Origin: Rhizoclosmatium globosum
Lineage: Eukaryota > Chytridiomycota > Chytridiomycetes > Chytridiales > Chytriomycetaceae
Length of the DNA: 64,000 bases
Direction of reading: 5' to 3'
NCBI GenBank assembly: GCA_002104985.1
Contig: MCGO01000028.1
Coordinates: 427,068-491,067, forward strand
The translations under genes and the position numbers were made by a program. Below, piece by piece: positions 56,179 to 64,000 of the stretch; within the stretch, counting starts at the first letter, position 1; each line of letters begins with the position of its first letter. The notes under the pieces were generated by a model. That model saw only the letters and a list, made by a program, of their open reading frames with translations. It ran no database searches and was not told where the DNA came from.

Positions 56179-56520
56179 ATACTGTTGGATTAGGGTGATT
56201 AGGATGAGTCACCTTCATCTTGCAGGACCGTAACCCACAGGACGCTGACCTTGCAGGACCGTAACCCACAGGACGCTGACCTTGCAGGACCGTAACCCAC
56301 AGGACGCTGACCTTGCAGGACCGTAACCCACAGGACGCTGACCTTGCAGGACCGTAACCCACAGGACGCTGACCTTGCAGGACCGTAACCCACAGGACGC
56401 TAACGTTGTGCAGAGGGGACGCTACCCTCTAGTGGGTTTGATCCCACCACCTCGCGAGCGGAAGCAGTGTTACATACCAACTAAGCCAAAAATGTTTATT
56501 CTGAGAGATGAAAATCTACA
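56173..56520 (-). mobile_element. tRNA-headed minisatellite element E4
   Basis: Head: A box tggcttagttgg (complement of 56477-56488) and B box gggatcaaaccc (complement of 56434-56445), a good tRNA-like match. Body: six 31-bp units (caaggtcagcgtcctgtggg...) at 56220-56405. Tail: ggtgactcatcctaatcaccctaatccaacagtatagaacc, ending at 56173 and followed by CCCTAA repeats. The body sequence differs from that of E1-E3. Confidence 0.65.
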
Positions 56521-56674
56521 TCTGATGGCACATAGGCACAGGAGGTGACACTTTAACAGGATGATATTTCAGTCACACTCTATGTATGGTGGTTAATTCA
56601 GAGAGTAAATTCAGAGAATATCAGTATGTTTATTTAATATGCCATTGAATATGCCCACTTTCAGCAACATTACT

Positions 56675-56980
56675 TCACTGTTGAACTGTATACTCAATTT
56701 TGGCTTTTGTACTTGAGTGCCTTCTCTTTGATCCACTTTGAGAAGCATCTTCAATTGTTCCCTGCAGAACTTGCATTTGCCTGAGTTGATCCAATGAGGC
56801 AGTGACTTGCTTCAATTTTTGCTCCAGCTCAGAGTTGCCATGATTCACTGTGCCTATTTCCTCATGAAGGTCATGAATCTGCTCTGATTGCTCCTTCACA
56901 ATGGCCTCCAGATGCTTAATGAAACGCAGGGCAGCCTGATAGCCATCCATCAATGTGTCTCTATCAATTTCAATGATCAT
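56675..56980 (-). CDS. Short coiled-coil protein, 101 aa
   Basis: ATG 56980, MIIEIDRDTLMDGYQAALRF. Residues 25-75 form a continuous heptad-like coiled coil (HLEAIVKEQSEQIHDLHEEI; SELEQKLKQVTASLDQL). The tail is basic. The frame is open further upstream into a minisatellite, but the ATG at 56980 is the natural start. Its position next to E4 and the unknown gene family suggests it may belong to one of these elements. Confidence 0.45.
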   Translation of the reverse strand: MIIEIDRDTLMDGYQAALRFIKHLEAIVKEQSEQIHDLHEEIGTVNHGNSELEQKLKQVTASLDQLRQMQVLQGTIEDASQSGSKRRHSSTKAKIEYTVQQ

Positions 56981-57009
56981 TTTGGTGATTAAAAAAGTCT
57001 TTGTGTTAC

Positions 57010-57385
57010 CGTCCTCCAACAGCGTCCTCCAGGTTACCGTCCTCTATCAGTGTCCTCTAACAGAGTCCTCCAACAGCGTCCTCTATCAGCGTCCTCCTGT
57101 GTTACCGTCCTCCAACAGCGTCCTGTGTTACCGTCCTCCAACAGCGTCCTGTGTTACCGTCCTCTATCAGTGTCCTCTAACAGAGTCCTCCAACAGCGTC
57201 CTGTGTTACCGTCCTCTATCAGTGTCCTCCAACAGCGTCCTCCAACAGCGTCCTGTGTTACCGTCCTCCAACAGCGTCCTCCAGGTTACCGTCCTCCAAC
57301 AGCGTCCTGTGTTACCGTCCTCCTACAGCGTCCTCCAACAGCGTCCTGTGTTACCGTCCTCCAACAGCGTCCTCCAGGTTACTGT
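57010..57385. repeat. Minisatellite of GTCCTCCAACAGC / GTCCTGTGTTACC units
   Basis: About 375 bp of alternating 13-bp modules: gtcctccaacagc, gtcctgtgttacc, gtcctctatcagt and gtcctccaggttacc. It shares the gtcct core with the minisatellites at 59.8 kb and 60.1 kb, so these arrays probably have a common origin. Confidence 0.8.
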
Positions 57386-57524
57386 CCTCTGATTCTGATT
57401 GCAGTCTGCAAAAAAGTTCTGCAATATTGTTTTGAATTTTTCTGCAACATGAGGAAAGGTTATCAAAAGTGTATTCTATTTCTGAAACTAAAACACCGAT
57501 ACAAATTAAAGCAACACAAATAAA

Positions 57525-59732
57525 CTATACAACTACATTCTGTTTTGCGGACGGAAGATAAATTAAACCATTAGTTTTGGCATTATATGGTATTCCTCTT
57601 CCATCAATATGATACATTCGCAGGAATTGCATTCTTCTTTCACCAGGCAAATTAAGATTAGAACATGCCCAAACTGCATGATTGGGATCAAGGTCACCAC
57701 ATGGCAACACCTCAAATCTTTTCCTTGCTTCAGCAACAAGCTTATTCTTCAATGTCTCCTTGGCTGAATTGGCCTCATTTCTGCTACCATAAATAATGAT
57801 AGATTGAAAAGAACGTAGTTGTTCCAGGAGTAATCCGAAGTACTTTGAATAACGTCCCAGTCTTGTTGATCTATTTGGTGGGGACTGAAAAAAGGAAGCC
57901 ACTTCTTGTTCATCAAAATTGATAAATCTTGCCAACTTGTCGTCATAACATTTCACCCGATTTCCAAATATTCCCTTTACCAGGTGATAGGGGTAAGCAT
58001 TTTTGTTGTCAACAATCAGTCTCAGAGCATCAACAGTCAGCATCTTCCGACTCTTTACTTGCTGCATATTTTCAGGAAACCGAATCATATTTTCAGGCAA
58101 ATCTTCTATAAGACCATCAAAAAGCATGTCTATCATTTGAGTAACTAGTTCATCAACAGTCCGAGCATTTGGTGTTACAAGAATGTCTGTGACCCTTGGC
58201 TGAGATTGTATTGTTCTGACAATATCCATAATATGTGCCACCCTATCAGGGGCAAATGACTGATGCAACACAGATTCAGGATTATTCTTTCCTTTGCTTT
58301 TCTTTTTCTTGGAATACTTGACAAGAGCGGCCTTGTCAACAAACTTGGGAACCAAACTCTTTGGCAATGGATCTCTGAATTCATCATTCAGAGACTGTGG
58401 ATTAGCCAAAATCTGAAGCAGGGGAAAGGCTTGATATGGTACACTCCCGAAAGCATGGACTTGTTGAGTAAAGTAATGGAGAGTGAACAAGTCAAAGTTG
58501 GGTGTGTAATAACCTCTTGGCTTTGAAACCAAACAAAGAAACTCTTTTTGGATGTAATTTGCTAATTCCATCCAGTATGGCTTTAGTCTAGAATGGCGGG
58601 ACTGCAAGGCATAAGCAACGTCAGCCAAACTCAAAAGTGCTTGCGATCGAATGTCAATGTACTGAATCAAGTCCTTTGTTCTTTCAACAATCAAAAGTGT
58701 AGATCTTGCAAGCCGATCAAACTGTTGGACCTTATTTTTAAAGTCCTGCAGGAATGCCGCAACAGCCCCTTCTTCACCTCTGACTTCACATCGCATCCCA
58801 AAACACATATCAACTGCCTTACGCAGATGGTTCTGGAAAGCTACAACTTTTTTACGAAGAGAATCAGAGTTGTTCATGATTTCCTCAACAGATATGCTGC
58901 TGAACCCATGTTTTGCGTCAACATGATCAATGGTCTGATACTTGAAACCAGAATAGATTATAACCTTGAAAACACCTTCATAAGCACAATTTTGAGTGGG
59001 GACAGCTTTCAATCCTCCAATGTGAACACAATCCAACATTATCTCTCTTTCAACAGAAAACCCCAAAGATGTGAGTAAAGCTTCCCAGTTACTGACAGGA
59101 GCAAGAGTAGTAATTCCCTCACTAGGATTTTGACTTTCAAACATCATGTTGATGGCACCATCAACAACTGTAAATCTAGTTCTTGGAGTTGATGCAATAC
59201 CTACAGCTGTATTTTTACGTTTATACATTGGATTTCCATCTCTCCATGCAGATGGGGGGCCCATATAAATTTCAGATGTGTACAAATCCTTTACACCTTG
59301 ATGAACACCAATGAACCGAAAATCACCCAATGCCGTCTTCAATTCTGCAATTCTTGGTATATTTTGTGTATTTAACAATCTCTTGAATTTTTCTGTAAAT
59401 CCAGCAAGGTATTTTCCTTCAACAGTGACAGAAGGAAATCGAAGTCCAGGACGTCCAACCATTGCATTGATTTGAAGCCCATGGGAATCATTGGATACAC
59501 GTTGTAAAGTGGTGAGAGGCAGGATATCAGCAAGTACTGGTCTGATTCCATGATCCCAAAGAAGTGTTTGGAATTGAGACAGAGTAAACTTTTCTGGGCA
59601 CTTATTGTATGTGATATACAAGCGAAACCTCTCTCCCTCTCCTATTTGAAAATTTGGAATGTCTGCAAGATCCACTGGTTCCAAAATAGGTTGGCCACGT
59701 GCATCCACATCTCCAGTTGGTTGATCAATCAT
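57525..59732 (-). CDS. Unknown 735-aa protein, copy 1 (5'-truncated gene)
   Basis: A single open exon from ATG 59732 (MIDQPTGDVDARGQ) to the stop at 57525. The protein looks globular: YNKCPEKFTLSQFQTLLWDHG, GRPGLRFPSVTVEGKYLAGF, MLDCVHIGGLKAVPTQNC, a lysine run (KYSKKKKSKGKN) and a C-terminal NLPGERRMQFLRMYHIDGRG. I see no reverse transcriptase, DDE, HUH, PIWI or helicase motif and cannot name the family. Copy 2 shows that a further 5' exon normally precedes it; here that exon is missing because element E5 starts within the intron. About 25 amino-acid differences separate the two long copies. Confidence 0.65.
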   Translation of the reverse strand: MIDQPTGDVDARGQPILEPVDLADIPNFQIGEGERFRLYITYNKCPEKFTLSQFQTLLWDHGIRPVLADILPLTTLQRVSNDSHGLQINAMVGRPGLRFPSVTVEGKYLAGFTEKFKRLLNTQNIPRIAELKTALGDFRFIGVHQGVKDLYTSEIYMGPPSAWRDGNPMYKRKNTAVGIASTPRTRFTVVDGAINMMFESQNPSEGITTLAPVSNWEALLTSLGFSVEREIMLDCVHIGGLKAVPTQNCAYEGVFKVIIYSGFKYQTIDHVDAKHGFSSISVEEIMNNSDSLRKKVVAFQNHLRKAVDMCFGMRCEVRGEEGAVAAFLQDFKNKVQQFDRLARSTLLIVERTKDLIQYIDIRSQALLSLADVAYALQSRHSRLKPYWMELANYIQKEFLCLVSKPRGYYTPNFDLFTLHYFTQQVHAFGSVPYQAFPLLQILANPQSLNDEFRDPLPKSLVPKFVDKAALVKYSKKKKSKGKNNPESVLHQSFAPDRVAHIMDIVRTIQSQPRVTDILVTPNARTVDELVTQMIDMLFDGLIEDLPENMIRFPENMQQVKSRKMLTVDALRLIVDNKNAYPYHLVKGIFGNRVKCYDDKLARFINFDEQEVASFFQSPPNRSTRLGRYSKYFGLLLEQLRSFQSIIIYGSRNEANSAKETLKNKLVAEARKRFEVLPCGDLDPNHAVWACSNLNLPGERRMQFLRMYHIDGRGIPYNAKTNGLIYLPSAKQNVVV

Positions 59733-59748
59733 ACAACCAAGCTAAACA

Positions 59749-60120
59749 GGGTTCTATACTGTTGGATTAGGTTGATTAGGATGAGTCACCCACTGTCCTC
59801 CTGCACAGGACACCAGGACACTGTCCTCCTGCACAGGACACCAGGACACTGTCCTCCTGCACAGGACACCAGGACACTGTCCTCCTGCACAGGACACTGT
59901 CCTCAGGTGGCCCAGGGTTTGAACCTGTACCCTAAGGGTGAGATGCTGGATCCTTACCAGCTGAGCTAAAAAGTGTTTTTCTATGACTCACTTGTAGGTA
60001 ATAATAGATAACCTACTATATTTTTGCAGTCTTTCTATAAATCTGTTGTCATATAACTTATATCTTCTGACTAGTTGTTTGCTGTTCTGTATCTTCATTT
60101 ATCCTATCAACCATGTAATC
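59749..60120 (-). mobile_element. tRNA-headed minisatellite element E5
   Basis: Head: A box tagctcagctgg (complement of 59957-59968, a perfect consensus) and B box ggttcaaaccc (complement of 59915-59925) with a T-arm-like stem. Body: 28-bp units of tcctggtgtcctgtgcaggagg type (59791-59898). Tail: ggtgactcatcctaatcaacctaatccaacagtatagaacc at 59749. The leader extends rightwards to about 60120. Confidence 0.7.
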
Positions 60121-60392
60121 TATGTCCTGTGTCCTGTGTCCTGTGTCCTGTATAACCTGTCCTGGTGTCCTGTCCTGGTGTCCTGTGTCCTGTGTCCTGT
60201 GTAACCTGTCCTGGTGTCCTGTGTCCTGTGTCCTGTGTCCTGTGTCCTGTGTCCTGTGTCCTGTGTCCTGTGTCCTGTGTCCTGTGTCCTGTGTCCTGTG
60301 TCCTGTGTCTTGTGTAACCTGTCCTGTGTCCTGTGTCCTGTGTCCTGTGTCCTGTGTCCTGTGTCCTGTGTCCTGTGTCCTGGTGTCCTGTA
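60121..60392. repeat. (TGTCCTG)n 7-bp minisatellite
   Basis: About 270 bp of tgtcctg units with a few tgtaacctgtcctgg interruptions. Because 7 is not a multiple of 3, every frame is open on both strands; the Cys/Val-rich frames are artefacts. Confidence 0.9.
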
Positions 60393-61060
60393 CCTTACTC
60401 TAAGTGTACTATTCAAAAGAAAAGTAGAATTTATTCTAATTGTTTGAAGTAATACCAAAACCCTATTTAATTTAATTTCTATACAATTCCATCTTGGTTT
60501 GCTGATGGAATGTAAATTAAACCATTAGTCTTGGCATTATATGGCTGTCCTGGTGTCCTGTGTCCTGTGTCCTGGTGTCCTGTCCTGGTGTCCTGTGTCT
60601 TGTGTAACCTGTCCTGGTGTCCTGTGTCCTGTGTCCTATGTCCTGTGTCCTGTGTCCTGTGTCCTGTGTCCTGGTGTCCTGTACCTTACTCTAAGTGTAC
60701 TATTCAAAAGAAAAGTAGAATTTATTCTAATTGTTTGAAGTAATACCAAAACCCTATTTAATTTAATTTCTATACAATTCCATCTTGGTTTGCTGATGGA
60801 ATGTAAATTAAACCATTAGTCTTGGCATTATATGGCTGTCCTGGTGTCCTGTGTCCTGTGTCCTGGTGTCCTGTCCTGGTGTCCTGTGTCTTGTGTAACC
60901 TGTCCTGGTGTCCTGTGTCCTGTGTCCTATGTCCTGTGTCCTGTGTCCTGTGTCCTGTGTCCTGGTGTCCTGTACCTTACTCTAAGTGTACTATTCAAAA
61001 GAAAAGTAGAATTTATTCTAATTGTTTGAAGTAATACCAAAACCCTATTTAATTTAATTT
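60387..61060. repeat. 291-bp higher-order tandem repeat containing the 3' end of the unknown gene
   Basis: The block tgtaccttactctaagtgt ... cattatatgg, holding the 3' UTR and last codons of the 735-aa gene plus a TGTCC array, occurs three times with a period of 291 bp (landmarks 60531, 60822, and the true gene end at 61113). The repeats are virtually identical. In the first two the gene sequence breaks at the same base (tatatgg followed by ctgtcc). Confidence 0.8.
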
Positions 61061-63538
61061 CTATACAATTCCATCTTGGTTTGCTGATGGAATGTAAATT
61101 AAACCATTAGTCTTGGCATTATATGGCATTCCTCTTCCATCAATATGGTACATTCTCAGGAATTGCATCCTTTTTCCACCAGGCAAATTAATATTAGAAC
61201 ATGCCCAAACTGCATTATTAGGATCAAGATCACCAGAGGGTAATACCTCAAATCTTTTCCTCGCTTCAGCAAAGAGCTTATTCTTCAATGTCTCCTTGGC
61301 TGAATTGGCCTCATTTCTGCTACCATAAATAATGATAGATTGAAAAGAACGTAGTTGTTCCAGGAGTAATCCAAAGTACTTTGAATAACGTCCCAGTCTG
61401 GTTGACCTATTTGGTGGGGACTGGAAAAAGGAAGCCACTTCTTGTTCATCAAAATTGATAAATCTTGCCAACTTGTCATCATAACATTTCACCCGATTTC
61501 CAAATATTCCCTTTACCAGGTGATAGGGGTAAGCATTTTTGTTGTCAACAATCAGTCTCAGAGCATCAACAGTCAACATCTTCCGACTCTTTACTTGCTG
61601 CATATTTTCAGGAAACCGAATCATATTTTCAGGCAAATCTTCTATAAGACCATCAAAAAGCATGTCTATCATTTGAGTAACTAGTTCATCAACAGTCCGA
61701 GCATTTGGTGTTACAAGAATGTCTGTGACCCTTGGCTGAGATTGTATTGTCCTGACAATATCCATAATGTGTGCCACCCTATCAGGGGCAAATGACTGAT
61801 GCAACACAGATTCAGGATTGTTCTTGCCTTTGCTTTTCTTCTTCTTGGAATATAAGACAAGAGCAGCTTTGTCAACAAACTTGGGAACCAAACTCTTTGG
61901 CAATGGATCTCTGAATTCATCATTCAGAGACTGTGGATAAGCCAAAATCTGAAGTAGGGGAAAGGCTTGATATGGTACACTCCCGAAGGCATGGACTTGT
62001 TGAGTAAAGTAATGGAGAGTGAACAAGTCAAAGTTGGGTGTGTAATAACCTCTTGGCTTTGAAACCAAACAGAGAAACTCTTTTTGGATGTAATTTGCTA
62101 ACTCCATCCAGTATGGCTTAAGTCTGGAATGACGGGACTGCAAGGCATAAGCAACGTCAGCCAAACTCAAAAGTGCTTGCAATCGAATGTCAATGTACTG
62201 AATCAAGTCCTTTGTTCTTTTAACAATCAAAAGTGTAGATCTTGCAAGCCGATCAAACTGTTGGACCTTATTTTTAAAGTCCTGCAGGAATGCCGCAACA
62301 GCCCCTTCTTCACCTCTTACTTCACATCGCATACCGAAACACATATCACCTGCCTTGCGCAAATGGTTCTGGAAGGCTACAACTTTTTTGCGCAGTGAAT
62401 CAGAGTTGTTCATAATTTCCTCCACTGATATGCTGCTGAAACCATGTTTTGCATCAACATGATCAATAGTCTGATACTTGAAACCAGAATAGATTATAAC
62501 TTTGAAAATGCCTTCATATGTGCAATTTTGAGTGGGGACAGCTTTCAATCCTCCAATGTGAACACAATCCAACATAATCTCTCTTTCAACAGAAAACCCC
62601 AAAGATGTAAGTAAAGCCTCCCAGTTACTGACAGGAGCAAGAGTAGTAATTCCCTCACTTGGATTTTGACTTTCAAACATCATGTTGATGGCACCATCAA
62701 CAACAGTAAATCTAGTTCTTGGAGTTGATACAATACCTACAGCTGTATTTTTACGTTTATACATTGGATTTCCATCTCTCCATGCAGATGGAGGGCCCAT
62801 ATAAATTTCAGATGTGTACAAATCCTTTACACCTTGATGAACACCAATGAACCGAAAATCACCCAATGCTGTCTTCAATTCTGCAATTCTTGGTGCATTT
62901 TGTGTATTTAACAATCTCTTGAATTTTTCTGTAAATCCAGCAAGGTATTTTCCTTCAACAGTGACAGAAGGAAATCGAAGTCCAGGACGTCCAACCATTG
63001 CATTGATTTGAAGCCCATGAGAGTCATTGGAGACACGTTGTAAAGTTGCAAGGGGAAGGATATCAGCAAGTACTGGTCTGATTCCATGATCCCAAAGAAG
63101 TGTTTGGAATTGAGACAGAGTAAAGTTCTCTGGGCACTTATTATAGGTGATATACAAGCGAAACCTCTCTCCCTCTCCTATTTGAAAATTTGGAATGTCT
63201 GCAAGATCTACAGGTTCCAAAATAGGTTGGCCATGTGCATCTATATCACCAGTGGGATGATCAATCATAAAACCAAGCTATAAAGCCTGTTAATTAAAAA
63301 AGACTATTAAAATAAAAACAACCCCACCTTTTTGTCAAGAATATACTTAAAATCAGACTTTGGTAAAAGCTTATAGATTCCTTGGGGAAGTAAATCCTCT
63401 AATTTTTTAGTAACTGTAATATCTGAGTCAATATCACAAGAGTAGTCAGATATAAGCTGTCCATGAAAAGGAGTATTTCCCCATTTTACAATATGTGGAA
63501 TCTTCCCAGTTACCAACTCAATAAAGTAAGGTTAGGGT
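61061..63538 (-). CDS. Unknown 735-aa protein, copy 2, with an extra 5' exon
   Basis: The main exon (61061 to about 63280) encodes a protein about 97% like copy 1. On the 5' side a second exon reads PYFIELVTGKIPHIVKW...LPQGIYKLLPKSDFKYILDKK (about 63328-63537). The join uses a donor gtgggg near 63327 and an acceptor tatag at about 63281, giving ...DKKLGFMIDHPTGDI. The exon is open right up to the tail of E6 with no ATG, so this copy is also 5'-truncated, only less than copy 1. Function unknown; repeated occurrence with variable 5' ends suggests a mobile element protein. Confidence 0.6.
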
Positions 63539-63905
63539 TCTATACTGTTGGATTAGGTTGATTAGGATGAGTCACCCACTGTCCTCCTGCACAGGACACC
63601 AGGACACTGTCCTCCTGCACAGGACACCAGGACACTGTCCTCCTGCACAGGACACCAGGACACTGTCCTCCTGCACAGGACACTGTCCTCAGGTGGCCCA
63701 GGGTTTGAACCTGTACCCTAAGGGTGAGATGCTGGATCCTTACCAGCTGAGCTAAAAAGTGTTTTTCTATGACTCACTTGTAGGTAATAATAGATAACCT
63801 ACTATATTTTTGCAGTCTTTCTATAAATCTGTTGTCATATAACTTATATCTTCTGACTAGTTGTTTGCTGTTCTGTATCTTCATTTATCCTATCAACCAT
63901 GTAAT
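63537..63905 (-). mobile_element. tRNA-headed minisatellite element E6
   Basis: Nearly identical to E5: the same tRNA-like head (A box complement 63743-63754, B box complement 63701-63711), the same 28-bp body units and the same tail, here followed by taac (gttagggttc on the plus strand). The shared leader runs to about 63905. The pair E5/E6 shows that gene copy plus element were duplicated together, or that the element repeatedly lands next to this gene. Confidence 0.7.
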
Positions 63906-64000
63906 CTGTGTCCTGTGTCCTGTGTCCTGTATAACCTGTCCTGGTGTACTGGCCTGGTATCCTGTTAGGGTTCTATACTCTTGGGTTAGTTGGGTTAGAC
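63906..64000 (-). mobile_element. TGTCC array and partial tail of a further element (E7)
   Basis: A short tgtcctg array is followed at 63969 by ggttctatactcttgggttagttgggttagac, the same tail form as E1 and E2, running off the window edge. Confidence 0.6.

Noticed and set aside
57525..59732. Argonaute/PIWI protein
   Set aside because: The length is suggestive, but no PAZ or PIWI catalytic blocks are visible.
59905..59980. Genuine tRNA gene
   Set aside because: A and B boxes are excellent, but the acceptor ends do not pair convincingly, the 3' part runs into a minisatellite, and diverged versions recur in related elements; treated as a tRNA-derived head.
60120..60458. Cys/Val-rich and Thr/Gly/His-rich frames on both strands
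   Set aside because: They are produced by the 7-bp TGTCCTG array, which is open in every frame.
57525..63268. Retroelement reverse transcriptase
   Set aside because: No YxDD-type motif or other reverse transcriptase block found in the 735-aa protein.

Overview
Eukaryotic nuclear DNA, most likely from an early-diverging zoosporic (chytrid-like) fungus. The evidence is short GT-AG introns of about 42-63 nt, interstitial TTAGGG repeats, a Crinkler-type effector gene, F-box families, an NLR-like gene, and fungal-type Helitron, PIF/Harbinger and MULE transposons. The phylum is an inference; nothing in the window names a species. Gene density is low, transposons dominate, and many genes are broken.

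Layout. 1-9.1 kb is the most host-like part: a convergent pair of paralogous zinc-motif/ubiquitin-like genes, one with a tandemly duplicated exon, then a decayed ORF, a C2H2 protein gene, a BRCT-domain remnant and a low-complexity ORF. 9.2-12.5 kb is a six-exon, Crypton-like gene with one in-frame stop. 12.6-28.2 kb is a composite of rolling-circle elements with Helentron/Helitron2-like ends: a truncated copy (carrying an inverted 1-kb relative flanked by a 220-bp duplication) joined to a full-length copy that is almost identical over the shared 4.7 kb. 28.2-32.3 kb holds microsatellites, a broken Crinkler/REase/kinase gene and a PIF/Harbinger-type MITE.

32.3-39.4 kb is a block of mostly intronless, closely packed and mostly frameshifted genes. 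It includes an apparently intact RuvC-fold Holliday-junction resolvase of the NCLDV (giant virus) type, a possible tyrosine recombinase remnant and an F-box gene; a truncated MULE lies inside it. I read it as a candidate endogenous giant-virus fragment. 39.6-45.0 kb is an eight-exon gene for an NLR-like protein: possible myristoylation site, helical region, NACHT-type NTPase, 17 nearly identical ankyrin repeats and a ZZ zinc finger. 45.1-48.2 kb is a complete PIF/Harbinger transposon (DDE transposase plus Myb/SANT-like protein). 48.3-50.3 kb holds three progressively decayed tandem copies of another F-box-like gene.

50.4-64 kb looks subtelomeric. It is built from TTAGGG tracts, minisatellites, a zinc-ribbon/coiled-coil ORF resembling a retroelement ORF1, and three copies (two long, one fragment) of an unrecognised gene family. 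Interleaved are at least six repeats sharing one unusual plan: a tRNA-like pol III promoter head, a family-specific minisatellite body, and a common tail ending in a short conserved motif followed in several copies by CCCTAA repeats. These may be a new type of SINE and, with the NLR gene and the giant-virus block, are the features most worth following up.
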